64,000 nucleotides of DNA from JBPCNH01 sp051001455 (GTDB taxonomy: Bacteria; Actinomycetota; CADDZG01; WHSQ01), in NCBI GenBank assembly GCA_051001455.1, contig JBPCNH010000011.1, positions 1 through 64,000 of the forward strand. The letters run 5' to 3'. Position numbers and translations under genes: made by a program. Below, piece by piece: positions 1 to 7,370 of the stretch (positions are counted from its first letter, which is position 1; every line of letters starts with the position of its first letter). Under the pieces are notes generated by a model. That model saw only the letters and a list, made by a program, of their open reading frames with translations, was not told the DNA's origin and made no database searches.

Positions 1-83
1 CCGAAGATCAAGAGTGCGCGATAATGTAGCCGTCAGCATGGCGGTCCCGGTCTCGGCTCGCTTCCAGGACGAGAAGTGGTCCC

Positions 84-896
84 ATGTTGGTGAGAATCAG
101 GTGGTCCCTACTTACTGGGAAGCGACAGCGGGATGAACCAGAGCGGACTAGAGGTTTGGGAACTGGCCAAGATTGCGGCGACCAGCGCGATGCCGACAGC
201 GCATCTCTAAGGGCCGAACGGCAGGAGATTTATGACCAGTTGTCTGACGGCCCACGTGACCAGACCCGTGGGCTGACGCAACTTCGCAATGAGCGCGAGC
301 GGATCAACGAAAGCCTCCTGCGTGAGGGTCAGCTGGCACACAAGGCAGAGATCCAGCTGGCCTCGATGGGCGCAATCGCGAAGGCCCGCCGCAAGTGGGA
401 GGTGGAACAGCTCCGCTACCGAATGACCGCTGCCAGCAAGGTTGAGGTTCGGTTGTCCGAGGAGTTGCAACAACTTGGTAACGAGGAGAAGGAGTTGGTC
501 CGAGCCCAGAAGGAGCGAGAGCGGTGGGTGGCGCAACAGACCCCACTGGTCGAACGGGCCGAGCAGATCGAGAACGAGCTGGCGCTCCGGAACAGAGCCC
601 TTCTCCGTGATCGAGAGAACGAGCTACCGAAGTATCTGGAGAGTGCGGTCGGGTCTGTGCCGGAGCGTCCGTCCGAGAGGAGCGAATGGCGTCAGACCGT
701 TCTGGCGATCGAGGACTACCGAGACAAGCACGGGATCAAGGACCGAAACCGGGCCCTTGGAGGCGAACCGCGCAACGCAGACCAACGCCACGAGAAGAAT
801 CAGATCGAGAGGGACATTGACGACCGCAACGACCGCCGCCAGGGCCGCTCCCGAGATAACGATGTCGGCATCGAGCGCAGCCTCGAGCTGACATGA
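84..896 (+). CDS. MobF/TraA-type relaxase C-terminal fragment (probable remnant)
   Basis: The product is about 270 residues, very rich in Arg, Glu and Gln and largely predicted coiled coil between residues 40 and 190. The segment near residues 195-235 (SEWRQTVLAIEDYRDKHGI, then RALGGEP) resembles the conserved tail of actinobacterial TraA/MobF conjugative relaxases, where a Trp-containing helix is followed by a YR-x-GI-D-ALG-P pattern. The N-terminal relaxase (HUH) and helicase domains are absent, and the first 40 residues look like out-of-frame translation, so this is probably a broken 3' end of a once larger gene. It lies at the far end of the segment that finishes with the integrase beside tRNA-Lys, which fits a decayed conjugative or mobilisable element. 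Family assignment is by motif memory only. Confidence 0.5.
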   Translation: MLVRIRWSLLTGKRQRDEPERTRGLGTGQDCGDQRDADSASLRAERQEIYDQLSDGPRDQTRGLTQLRNERERINESLLREGQLAHKAEIQLASMGAIAKARRKWEVEQLRYRMTAASKVEVRLSEELQQLGNEEKELVRAQKERERWVAQQTPLVERAEQIENELALRNRALLRDRENELPKYLESAVGSVPERPSERSEWRQTVLAIEDYRDKHGIKDRNRALGGEPRNADQRHEKNQIERDIDDRNDRRQGRSRDNDVGIERSLELT

Positions 897-909
897 CACT
901 CTAGGAACG

Positions 910-1584
910 ATGAATGCTGTGGTGGGTGTCGATGCTTATAAGAACGGTTGGGTGGCAGTCGCCCTGCGTAACCGGTCGGTTGAACGATGTGGCGTCTATC
1001 CGCGATTTCTGGACCTCCTCGATGATCATCCGGGCGCTGCTGTTGTTGCAGTCGACATCCCGATCGGGCTACCGGTTTCTTCGGGGCGGGAGGCGGACGG
1101 TCTCGCTCGGAGATTCGTGGGCCCGCGTCGGAGCAGCGTTTTTCCAACGCCGCCACGTTCGGTGCTCGAAGCCGCGAGCTATCCAGACGCACTCGCAATG
1201 TGCAAGAGCCTTGGGGTCGCAGGTATCTCCAAGCAGAGCTTTGGGCTCGCTCCTAAGATCCAGGAGGTAGATGAGATCGCCCGAAGTGACGAGCGGGTTT
1301 TCGAGGTTCATCCGGAAGTCTCGTTCCGAGGGATGGCCGGGCAACCGCTGAAGTATTCGAAGAAGTCGTGGAACGGGGCTTCGTCCCGCCGCCTTCTTCT
1401 CGCACAACACGACATCGTTCTTCCCGAGGACTTGGGCGAGGCGGGCCTAGCTCCGGTCGATGATGTGCTTGACGCTGCTGCTGCCGCGTGGACTGCTGAC
1501 CGGATAGCTAGGGGCAAAGCTGTCAGTCTTCCCAGTCCTCCGGAACAAGTCGAAGATGGGCGGCTTGCGGCCATCTGGTACTAG
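910..1584 (+). CDS. DUF429 domain protein
   Basis: This 224-residue protein matches the DUF429 family in length and layout. The N-terminus has the RNase H-like opening strand GVDAYKNGWVAVAL, then an acidic strand VAVDIPIGLP, a central R-x-S-VFPTPPR segment, FEVHPEVSFR, and a C-terminal DD-x-LDAAAAAWTA helix. These acidic residues are where a nuclease-like fold would hold metal, but no activity is established for the family. The ATG at 910 follows an AGGAA ribosome-binding sequence. The gene stands 11 bases before the nucleotidyltransferase gene on the same strand and may share its transcript. Confidence 0.8.
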   Translation: MNAVVGVDAYKNGWVAVALRNRSVERCGVYPRFLDLLDDHPGAAVVAVDIPIGLPVSSGREADGLARRFVGPRRSSVFPTPPRSVLEAASYPDALAMCKSLGVAGISKQSFGLAPKIQEVDEIARSDERVFEVHPEVSFRGMAGQPLKYSKKSWNGASSRRLLLAQHDIVLPEDLGEAGLAPVDDVLDAAAAAWTADRIARGKAVSLPSPPEQVEDGRLAAIWY

Positions 1585-1595
1585 CGTGGGATGCC

Positions 1596-1886
1596 ATGGA
1601 TGTAACAGAACTTCTTGCGGCGAAGAGGCAGGCGATCCTTGAGCTTGCGGAACGTAATGGCGTGACCACCATCCGGGTATTCGGTTCGGTAGCGCGGGGT
1701 GATAGCAGAGCCGATAGCGACATCGACTTCCTTGTGGAGTTCTCTGAGGAGCGCAGCCTGCTCGATCACTCCCGATTGATCCTGGACCTGGAAGCGTTGC
1801 TCGATCACAAGGTCCACGTCCTGACGCCGGGATCGCTTCACCACTCGATTAAAGACAAGGTTCTAAGGGAGGCTCGACCATTGTGA
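1596..1886 (+). CDS. MNT-type nucleotidyltransferase (MntA-like)
   Basis: A 96-residue minimal nucleotidyltransferase. The signature GSVARGDSRADSDIDFLVEF (residues about 29-48) gives the G-S and D-x-D catalytic residues of the pol-beta fold. The third carboxylate, usually an Asp in a KVDLV strand, appears here as His in KVHVLTPG, which may weaken or abolish activity. Proteins of this size are normally the MntA antitoxin, which AMPylates its HepT (DUF86) partner. Here no HepT gene follows. Instead a DUF3024 gene overlaps the stop codon by four bases (GTGA at 1883-1886), exactly where HepT would be expected. Confidence 0.85.
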   Translation: MDVTELLAAKRQAILELAERNGVTTIRVFGSVARGDSRADSDIDFLVEFSEERSLLDHSRLILDLEALLDHKVHVLTPGSLHHSIKDKVLREARPL

Positions 1887-2245
1887 CTCCGCAGATCAAA
1901 GGCTCTCTTCCCGAGTTGGTGCGAAGGAACGTTGAGCGCGCGGTTGGTCGCTACTGCGAGGAGCGCGTGCCTCCTCATGTTCGGGACAAGATCAGGATGG
2001 AGCACGAGATCCGCGGGAATTCAGTCACGATCGTTGAGCGTCGACCACCGTGGCGCGAAGACGTTGGACCTGAGTGGAGCCGCCTAACGGTCGCGCAGCT
2101 GCGGTACGAGGAGGAGAAGTGGGCCCTCTATTGGAGCGACCGCAACGGCAAGTGGCACTTCTATGACGTGTTCGACCCCACGCCCGATCTTTCTGCCGCG
2201 TTAGCTGAGATCGACGACGACCCGACCGCGATCTTCTGGGGCTAG
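1883..2245 (+). CDS. DUF3024 family protein
   Basis: A 120-residue basic protein with the DUF3024 pattern: an N-terminal helix with R-x-V-ERAVGRYCEERVP, RPPW at about residue 55, VAQLRYEEEKWALYWSDRNG, a KWHFYD strand, and the C-terminal EIDDDPTAIFWG motif that defines the family. Function is unknown. The GTG start at 1883 lies inside the stop of the upstream nucleotidyltransferase gene, so the two are probably translationally coupled. The arrangement copies MntA-HepT toxin-antitoxin operons, with DUF3024 in the effector position; that role is inference. Confidence 0.8.
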   Translation: MTPQIKGSLPELVRRNVERAVGRYCEERVPPHVRDKIRMEHEIRGNSVTIVERRPPWREDVGPEWSRLTVAQLRYEEEKWALYWSDRNGKWHFYDVFDPTPDLSAALAEIDDDPTAIFWG

Positions 2246-2257
2246 GAAGGAGGCTAG

Positions 2258-3085
2258 GTGGACAAGCGAGCAATAGCAGCGATCGCAGGATTGGTTGTGC
2301 TTGTAGGTGTTGTCGGAGTAGTTGTTGGCCGTCAGTCGGCTTCGGAGGGAGCGGGGCCATCGTCAAACGCTGCTGAGGATGAGGAAGCAGAATCTTCGAC
2401 CGAGCAGGCACCTGTGGTCGAAGAAGACTTCTTCGAGGTGCCTCCGGATGACATAACAGAAGCCTTCTTGTTTCAAAGCGAGCCGGTTTCCTTTCCTACC
2501 GGGGACTCCGGCGAGGTGGATGTAGTCCATACCGGGCGATATGACCAGCAAGCTGGACTCCTCCCAGTGGTTCTACGCAACAACTCCGCGGAGACAGTTG
2601 TCCGACCGACGGTGACCGGTACGGCACTCGACGAAGATGGATCAATTCTGGGGAGCGGCGAGGACCAGACCTTTCATCCGAACTTGTTAGGTCCAGGGGC
2701 AACCGCCATTGGCTACGTCTACTTTGGTGCAGGATTTCCTAAAGGAACGACATTTGAGCTCGACGTCGACGCAACATCCGTGAGTTCATCGGACTCGCAA
2801 TTCGAAAACATCCGGGACCTTGTCGTCGACGAAGCCCGGATAGTTGAGGGAGATTTCGGTCCCCGTGCTGTGGGTTTCGTGTTGAACCCTTACGACTATC
2901 CGGTCGCTGGTCCCATTGACGTTGGATTCGCATGCCTCGACGCGGCCGACGGTCGCGTTACGCACATGCCGAGTTCCTTCACCAGCAAGGAACAAGCTGG
3001 ACCGGGCGAGAGGCTTTCTTTCCAAGTCGACCTATTCGATCCCTGTCCTGTCTTCCTTGTGGGCTCTAGCGGGTTCACTGATTGA
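2258..3085 (+). CDS. Membrane-anchored or secreted hypothetical protein
   Basis: The 275-residue product starts with a short basic end and one hydrophobic stretch (residues 5-25, AAIAGLVVLVGVVGVVVG), followed by a Ser/Glu-rich linker and a beta-rich exported domain of about 220 residues. The domain contains paired segments of the type 'LRNNSAETVV' and 'VLNPYDYPVAG', reminiscent of FxLYD-type domains that describe comparison of native and new strands, but I do not recognise a named family. The GTG start at 2258 has GGAAGGAGG just upstream (2245-2253). It follows DUF3024 by 12 bases on the same strand. Function unknown. Confidence 0.65.
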   Translation: MDKRAIAAIAGLVVLVGVVGVVVGRQSASEGAGPSSNAAEDEEAESSTEQAPVVEEDFFEVPPDDITEAFLFQSEPVSFPTGDSGEVDVVHTGRYDQQAGLLPVVLRNNSAETVVRPTVTGTALDEDGSILGSGEDQTFHPNLLGPGATAIGYVYFGAGFPKGTTFELDVDATSVSSSDSQFENIRDLVVDEARIVEGDFGPRAVGFVLNPYDYPVAGPIDVGFACLDAADGRVTHMPSSFTSKEQAGPGERLSFQVDLFDPCPVFLVGSSGFTD

Positions 3086-3121
3086 GAGTGGATCCTCGTG
3101 GGGCTAGCGAGTCAGGTTCCC

Positions 3122-4348
3122 CTATTTAGCCTCTTGTTCGGCAATGACAGCGGCTGGGAGGAACGACCTCATCGCTTCTCGATTGGCGATCCAACCGCCT
3201 TCAATGAAAATCATTAGGGCGTGACGCTTTAGCTCAGTGAGATCCCTCGACAGCGTCTTAGCTGTCTTGTGCATGTATTCGCGTGCTACCTCGGGCGAGA
3301 AGGTCATCAAATCCCTTCGTGGCACAGGGCCTGCCATTTTCGCTAGTTCGAGCGCCAGCGTTCGTCGTCGGTGGGCTGTCGGTGTATTGCCCGTGACTAG
3401 GGCATGCACGTGATTCTCGAACATCACTGACATCTGCTCGTTCTGAACCTCTTGAATCTGCGACCGCAAGCCATCGACGAAGCCCTGTACCGAGTAGCAC
3501 AGGAACGGGACGATGTCGCCGCCGGACCGACTCGCGGCTTCAAGCTGACGGTAGTACTCGGTTCGCGTCAGGTTGTAATGGTTGCTCAGCAAATGTGCGG
3601 CGGGGAATGGGACGCCGGCCGACACGAGAATGTGAAACTCAAGGAGTCTTCCGGTGCGGCCGTTTCCGTCGCCAAAGGGATGAATCCATTCTAGATAAAG
3701 GTGAGCCAGCACAGCCCGAGCGATGACGTAGACGATTTTGAGGTCGTCGGATCCATCCGGGACTACGAAAGTCTCGTCCAGCCAAGTACAGAGTCGATCA
3801 ACCAAGTACTCAACGTCCTCCGATGGGGGAGCGAGATATGGGCCGGCCACGACGGAATGGGTTCGGTACTCCCCTGGCACCACTTCTGGAGCTAGCTCAA
3901 GACCCTTTAGGACCATGCGGTTGAACTCAGCGATCAATCTGGTCGTGACTGACTCCCGGGGCCCGTCCTGGAGCATTTCTGTCGCGATCTGATTAACGGC
4001 CTCAATGATGTTTGCGACCTCTTGTCGCTGGTACTCCCGGGAGGGCGGCACCTTCAAGCGACCTTGGATGGCAGAGCGGACCTGCTCCTCCGTTAGCGTG
4101 TTGCCCTCGATCGACGTTGTTGCCCAGACGCCCTTGGCGAGATAGATCTCCTGGAGACGCTGTTGAGCTTCCGGGCGAAGGGGAACGCCTCGTAGATGCT
4201 CAATTTTTGAGCCTGCCTCACCTAGAAGCATCCACAGGTGGTGGGGAGCCTTCCTTAGATCGAGCCCTCCGAAGGTGAGCCATGGATGTGATGATTCGTA
4301 GCCCCTTCCTGATGGTGTCATTGACGCTTTCTCTGTCCCTTCCTTCAT
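3122..4348 (-). CDS. Fic family protein (AMPylase type, self-inhibited)
   Basis: A 408-residue Fic protein. The core motif HPFGDGNGRTGR (about residues 224-235) has the catalytic His, the phosphate-binding Gly-x-Gly and the Arg of active Fic enzymes, which transfer AMP from ATP to hydroxyls of target proteins. An N-terminal TTSIEGN segment (about residues 77-83) matches the [ST]-x-x-x-E-[GN] inhibitory helix, so this is a class II, self-inhibited Fic protein. A C-terminal region of about 110 residues has a winged-helix look (RRDLMTFSP...KTLSRDLTELK). The gene is within the putative integrative element and is divergent from the excisionase-like gene, sharing the repeat-rich intergenic region. 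Targets are unknown; a toxin or regulatory role is possible. Confidence 0.88.
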   Translation of the reverse strand: MKEGTEKASMTPSGRGYESSHPWLTFGGLDLRKAPHHLWMLLGEAGSKIEHLRGVPLRPEAQQRLQEIYLAKGVWATTSIEGNTLTEEQVRSAIQGRLKVPPSREYQRQEVANIIEAVNQIATEMLQDGPRESVTTRLIAEFNRMVLKGLELAPEVVPGEYRTHSVVAGPYLAPPSEDVEYLVDRLCTWLDETFVVPDGSDDLKIVYVIARAVLAHLYLEWIHPFGDGNGRTGRLLEFHILVSAGVPFPAAHLLSNHYNLTRTEYYRQLEAASRSGGDIVPFLCYSVQGFVDGLRSQIQEVQNEQMSVMFENHVHALVTGNTPTAHRRRTLALELAKMAGPVPRRDLMTFSPEVAREYMHKTAKTLSRDLTELKRHALMIFIEGGWIANREAMRSFLPAAVIAEQEAK

Positions 4349-4520
4349 GCGCTCTTAGGTGCGTTATCAAGGAATCTTAGAATTTATAGGCTTGTTTTGT
4401 CCACCCCCAATGTCCCAAGCTGTGTCCCTTATTGGTGTCATCGTAGGCTGTCCCCCCCGGGCTGGGCCCCGGAGGGGACCCTGCCAAGGCTTTACATCCA
4501 GGGGAAGAAAGCCGATAATT

Positions 4521-4556
4521 TCTCAAGAATCTTTAGAGTCTCAAGAATCCTTAGAA
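4521..4556. repeat. Tandem 18-bp AT-rich repeats upstream of the excisionase-like gene (putative operator)
   Basis: Two adjacent 18-base direct repeats of the form TCTCAAGAATCNTTAGAR lie at 4521-4538 and 4539-4556. A third related copy, with AAGGAATCTTAGAATTTATAGG, lies at 4369-4390 near the Fic start, so the copies sit at both ends of the intergenic region between the divergent Fic and excisionase-like genes. The sequence is much more AT-rich than its surroundings. Such iterated sites are typical of excisionase or MerR-like protein binding. The binding partner is inferred from position only. Confidence 0.55.
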
Positions 4557-4590
4557 TCTATAAAAGCTCCACGGGAGAAAGGAGTGGGCC

Positions 4591-4857
4591 GTGACTGGAT
4601 CGAAGTTGCTTTCCGTCGGTGAGGCCGCCGAACAGCTTCAGATCTCCTCTGGCACGGTCCGCAATTGGATCGATAAGGGCTACATCAGCGGTGTACGACT
4701 GCCTAGCGGTCACAGGAAGATTCCTGAGTCTGAAGTGACAAAGCTGCTGACGCGGATGTTTGAGATTCCAAGTCAGCTAGACGAGGAATCCGCAGGGCCC
4801 GCGCCAAGGCGCCGACGTGAAGAAGTTCCACCGGATGAGTGGGGGCCAGCTCTTTAG
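4591..4857 (+). CDS. Excisionase/MerR-type helix-turn-helix protein
   Basis: An 88-residue protein with a single winged HTH domain: LLSVGEAAEQLQISSGTVRNW, IDKGYISGVRLPSGHRKIPESEV. This is the DNA-binding layout of excisionase-family (Xis, AlpA-like) proteins. The C-terminus is Pro/Arg/Glu-rich. The GTG start at 4591 is preceded by AGAAAGGAG (4576-4584). The gene sits with the tyrosine integrase and is preceded by 18-bp repeats that may be its binding sites, so it probably helps control excision or transcription of the element. It ends four bases into the convergent gene's end at 4854. Confidence 0.75.
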   Translation: MTGSKLLSVGEAAEQLQISSGTVRNWIDKGYISGVRLPSGHRKIPESEVTKLLTRMFEIPSQLDEESAGPAPRRRREEVPPDEWGPAL

Positions 4858-5378
4858 GGATTCCAGTGGTCGCTTTGATCAGGCTTGAGGTCGTCAGGAT
4901 CCCACTTGCCTCCGAGGAAGGCTGTTGCCAATTTCAGTTGCAGCTGTAGAGCCGCTGGACCTTGCAACTGGGTGATTCGATTTTCGAGGACATCCTGGTG
5001 CACGAGGGTGGCGCGGTAGGGCAAGGCCGCGCTCTCCGGAAACTCATCGGGATAGGCCGGCAGATACATCATGGACATGTACTTGTCGCTTCGCCGGACT
5101 TCTAGAAGTTGTTCCTCGGAGAAACCGATGTCCATGAGTGCTGGGAAGCTCAGTACCGGAGCGAGCAGCCGGTAGCTGTGTTTGTAGCCCTTGGTCCCCG
5201 GGGGTTGCAGCATCATCCCGCTCGTATACGTGATGAGCATTCCGTAACCCGCGAAACCGACCGCCCCGCCACTAGGCGCAACGACCCACGTGAATGGCAC
5301 ATCCCGGAACACGTCGCCTTGGGCGACATGCTCGGTTCTGTTGTCGACGTAGTACTCCCCGTCGGGCGGCCTTCCCAT
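4854..5378 (-). CDS. Hypothetical protein downstream of integrase
   Basis: A 174-residue protein that I do not recognise. It is soluble, without signal peptide or membrane segments, with aromatic-rich strands (FTWVVAPSGGAVGFAGYGML) and a MYLPAYPDEFPESAALPYRA segment. The ATG at 5378 lies one base after the integrase stop codon (TGA-G-ATG), so the two genes are almost certainly cotranscribed and translationally coupled; a TTG at 5387 is the alternative start. Cargo or accessory gene of the integrative element is the likely context; function unknown. Confidence 0.6.
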   Translation of the reverse strand: MGRPPDGEYYVDNRTEHVAQGDVFRDVPFTWVVAPSGGAVGFAGYGMLITYTSGMMLQPPGTKGYKHSYRLLAPVLSFPALMDIGFSEEQLLEVRRSDKYMSMMYLPAYPDEFPESAALPYRATLVHQDVLENRITQLQGPAALQLQLKLATAFLGGKWDPDDLKPDQSDHWNP

Positions 5379-5379
5379 C

Positions 5380-6462
5380 TCAGGCAATGATGTCTAGCCG
5401 TTTGGCAAGCGCGTCGAGATCTTCGTCGAAAAGGTGTCCATAGACGGTCAGGGTGAATGCTGCGGAGCGGTGGCCCATGATCGATTGCACGGCTTTTGGG
5501 GATGCACCGGCGGAGATTAGGCGCGCCGCGGCTGAGTGACGCAATGCGTGCAACCCCACAGTTGGGAGACCCAAGTTCTTGAGCAGCGGGCGCCAGACGT
5601 CCATGTAGACGTAGCGATAGCGCAGCGGCCCACCCTTCTCGCCGGTGAAAAGCAACGTCTCTGGATCGGAGTCGATCGTTCCCAGGTGTTGCTCGAGCTC
5701 GCTCATCAACGACGGCGGCAAGGGAATGGCCCGTTCGGCGTGTGACTTCGTCGGTCCGAAGATGAGCTGCCCGCTGACGTCGGCCAGCGATTCCTCGACG
5801 CGCAAGCGACGCCGCAGGAAATCGACGTGGCGGCGGCGCAGTGCGACCGTTTCTCCGTAGCGGAGGCCAAGGGTGGCGAGCACGCGGAAGAGGAGACGGA
5901 ACTTCTCCGGCACCGCGTTTACGAGCTGGTCGGCAACCGCGGGGTCGAAGTATTCGGCCTCCTTGTGCGGGATCTTCGGCAGCTTGATGCGATCGGCGGG
6001 GTTTCTTGCGATGAGCCGGTCGTCGACCGCCGCGTCGAGCATGAGGCGCAGCACGATCACGGCCTGGCGCGTCCGGCTGGGGGAGAGGCCTTCCTCGAGC
6101 ATCGAGGCGATCCACTCCTGGATGTCGGAGCGCCGGAGCCCGGCGAGCTGCCGCTTGCCGAACGTCGGGAGGATGCGGCTGCGGAGCAGCGACTCGTAAC
6201 TCACTCGTGTCCTCGGCTTGACGGTGAGGGTAGCAACCCACTTGGCCGCCCAGTCGTTCAGAGCGACCTTGCCGGCCCTCGGGTCGACATAGTCGCCGCG
6301 CAGGATGTCTGTCTCGATGGTGGAGGCGAACTTCTCGGCGTCGCACTTCTTGTCGAAGGTCTTCGCCTTCTCCACGCGATCGGGATCGCGGTAACGGACT
6401 TTCCATGCGTGCCGCTTCTTGCCGTCCTTGGTCGCACGCTCGACCTTGATCACGTGTGCCAT
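5380..6462 (-). CDS. int: Tyrosine recombinase (phage/ICE-type integrase)
   Basis: A 360-residue site-specific integrase. The N-terminal part is an AP2-like arm-binding region (HAWKVRYRDPD), followed by a SAM-like core-binding domain (about residues 70-150) and the catalytic domain. Catalytic residues are visible: Arg in LGLRYGETVALRRR, the HALRHSAAARL box (H-x-x-R), the GHRSAAFTL His and the Tyr of VYGHLF. ATG at 6462 is chosen because GGGAGG lies just upstream; a GTG at 6516 would extend it without a ribosome-binding site. It starts 110 bases from the 3' end of tRNA-Lys and in the same orientation, the usual geometry for an element integrated at a tRNA 3' end and extending leftward. Confidence 0.93.
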   Translation of the reverse strand: MAHVIKVERATKDGKKRHAWKVRYRDPDRVEKAKTFDKKCDAEKFASTIETDILRGDYVDPRAGKVALNDWAAKWVATLTVKPRTRVSYESLLRSRILPTFGKRQLAGLRRSDIQEWIASMLEEGLSPSRTRQAVIVLRLMLDAAVDDRLIARNPADRIKLPKIPHKEAEYFDPAVADQLVNAVPEKFRLLFRVLATLGLRYGETVALRRRHVDFLRRRLRVEESLADVSGQLIFGPTKSHAERAIPLPPSLMSELEQHLGTIDSDPETLLFTGEKGGPLRYRYVYMDVWRPLLKNLGLPTVGLHALRHSAAARLISAGASPKAVQSIMGHRSAAFTLTVYGHLFDEDLDALAKRLDIIA

Positions 6463-6571
6463 TCGCGCCTCCCAGAAAATGTCGCCGCCGTCCTGCGGAC
6501 TTATTGCGGACTTCACGCTAATAGCGCGATACGACAGAAACTCGAATGTGGCCTCTGACCAGGGAAAACAG

Positions 6572-6647
6572 TGGTGGGTCGCCAGGGAATCGAACCCTGA
6601 ACCTACGGATTAAGAGTCCGTTGCTCTGCCAATTGAGCTAGCGACCC
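6572..6647 (-). tRNA. tRNA-Lys (anticodon CTT)
   Basis: On the minus strand the cloverleaf is complete: acceptor GGGTCGC pairs with GCGACCC, the D arm contains AGCTCAATTGGCAGAGC, the anticodon stem ACGGACTCTTAATCCGT presents CTT, and the T arm has GGTTCGATTCC. An encoded CCA lies at 6572-6574. Probable attachment site of the integrase at 5380-6462. No second copy of the tRNA 3' end was found to the left within the window. Confidence 0.95.
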
Positions 6648-6715
6648 GCCGGGCAGTTTACGGGGGAACCACCCCCTAACGGTTCATGCCCTGCCGTCAC
6701 CACTAATAGAGGGGT

Positions 6716-7206
6716 GTGCCGAACGTCCCAAGCAAGCCAGCGATGGAGGCGTTAGTGCGCATCAGGATGGTGGCTGTATCGCTCGGAGTTCTGCTCGCAC
6801 TGTCTTTCGTGCCGCAGGTGGCCGGTGCGCAGGCGCTACCGGGTAATCCCATCGCGGCGAGTCGCCTCAGCTCCTCGGCGCCGAGATTCTCCCGCACTAT
6901 CAGAACGAAGCGATGAGCCTCGGAGAACGGCCAACAAAGCCTGCAGGTTCGCCTACACCGATGGACGCTCGCAAGGCTTCATCTCGATAGTAGATCTGCG
7001 TGACTTCCGCGCCCTCAAGATGGCCGCTCGTTACGAGTCGGTCGTCCCCGAGGGCCACGACCAAGACGTCGACGATGCCGGGGTCTTATGGCCACGTTGG
7101 TGGTCAGGGTGCCGTGGCGCTCGATGTATCGAAGCCGATGCCGCAGGCGGTGTCGAAGGCGAGCAACGATTATGGGCTCGTCTGTCGCATCCTGCTGCCG
7201 CGCTAG
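6716..7206 (+). pseudogene. Decayed gene for a small secreted protein
   Basis: Reading begins with a good signal peptide (MVAVSLGVLLALSFVPQVAGAQA) in one frame. It appears to continue in a second frame (ACRFAYTDGRSQGFISIVDL, near 6935-7010) and then in a third (GGQGAVALDVSKPMPQAVS, near 7100-7160, to a stop at 7206). Each piece has protein-like composition, whereas the full-length frames do not, which suggests at least two frameshifts in a gene for an exported protein. The family is not recognised; a lipoprotein with a Cys-containing core is possible. The interpretation rests on composition only. Confidence 0.35.
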
Positions 7207-7219
7207 ACGTTTCTTAAGA

Positions 7220-7295
7220 GGGCGACCGACCGGGTTCGAACCGGCGACATCTCGGACCACAACCGAGTGCTCTACCTGACTGAGCTACGGCCGCC
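7220..7295 (-). tRNA. tRNA-His (anticodon GTG)
   Basis: Minus-strand cloverleaf with acceptor GGCGGCC pairing to GGTCGCC (one G-U), D arm GTAGCTCAGTCAGGTAGAGC, anticodon stem CTCGG-TTGTGGT-CCGAG presenting GTG, and T arm CGGTTCGAACCCG. Position 73 is C, as expected for tRNA-His. CCA is not encoded, and the extra 5' G would have to be added after transcription because the preceding base is T. Confidence 0.93.
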
Positions 7296-7370
7296 ACGAA
7301 GCCCTCAAAGCGTAGCAGTCGCATGAGGACTATCCGCTACTTCTGAACGGCGAAACCCCAGTCCTGCTTC

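Noticed and set aside
5213..6406. 397-codon frame on the minus strand overlapping the integrase
   Set aside because: Arg/Pro-rich shadow of the integrase gene, which has all catalytic residues in the other frame.
1..6571. Left attachment site repeating the tRNA-Lys 3' end
   Set aside because: I looked for the T-arm and acceptor sequence of tRNA-Lys to the left and found no copy, so the boundary is outside the window or lost.
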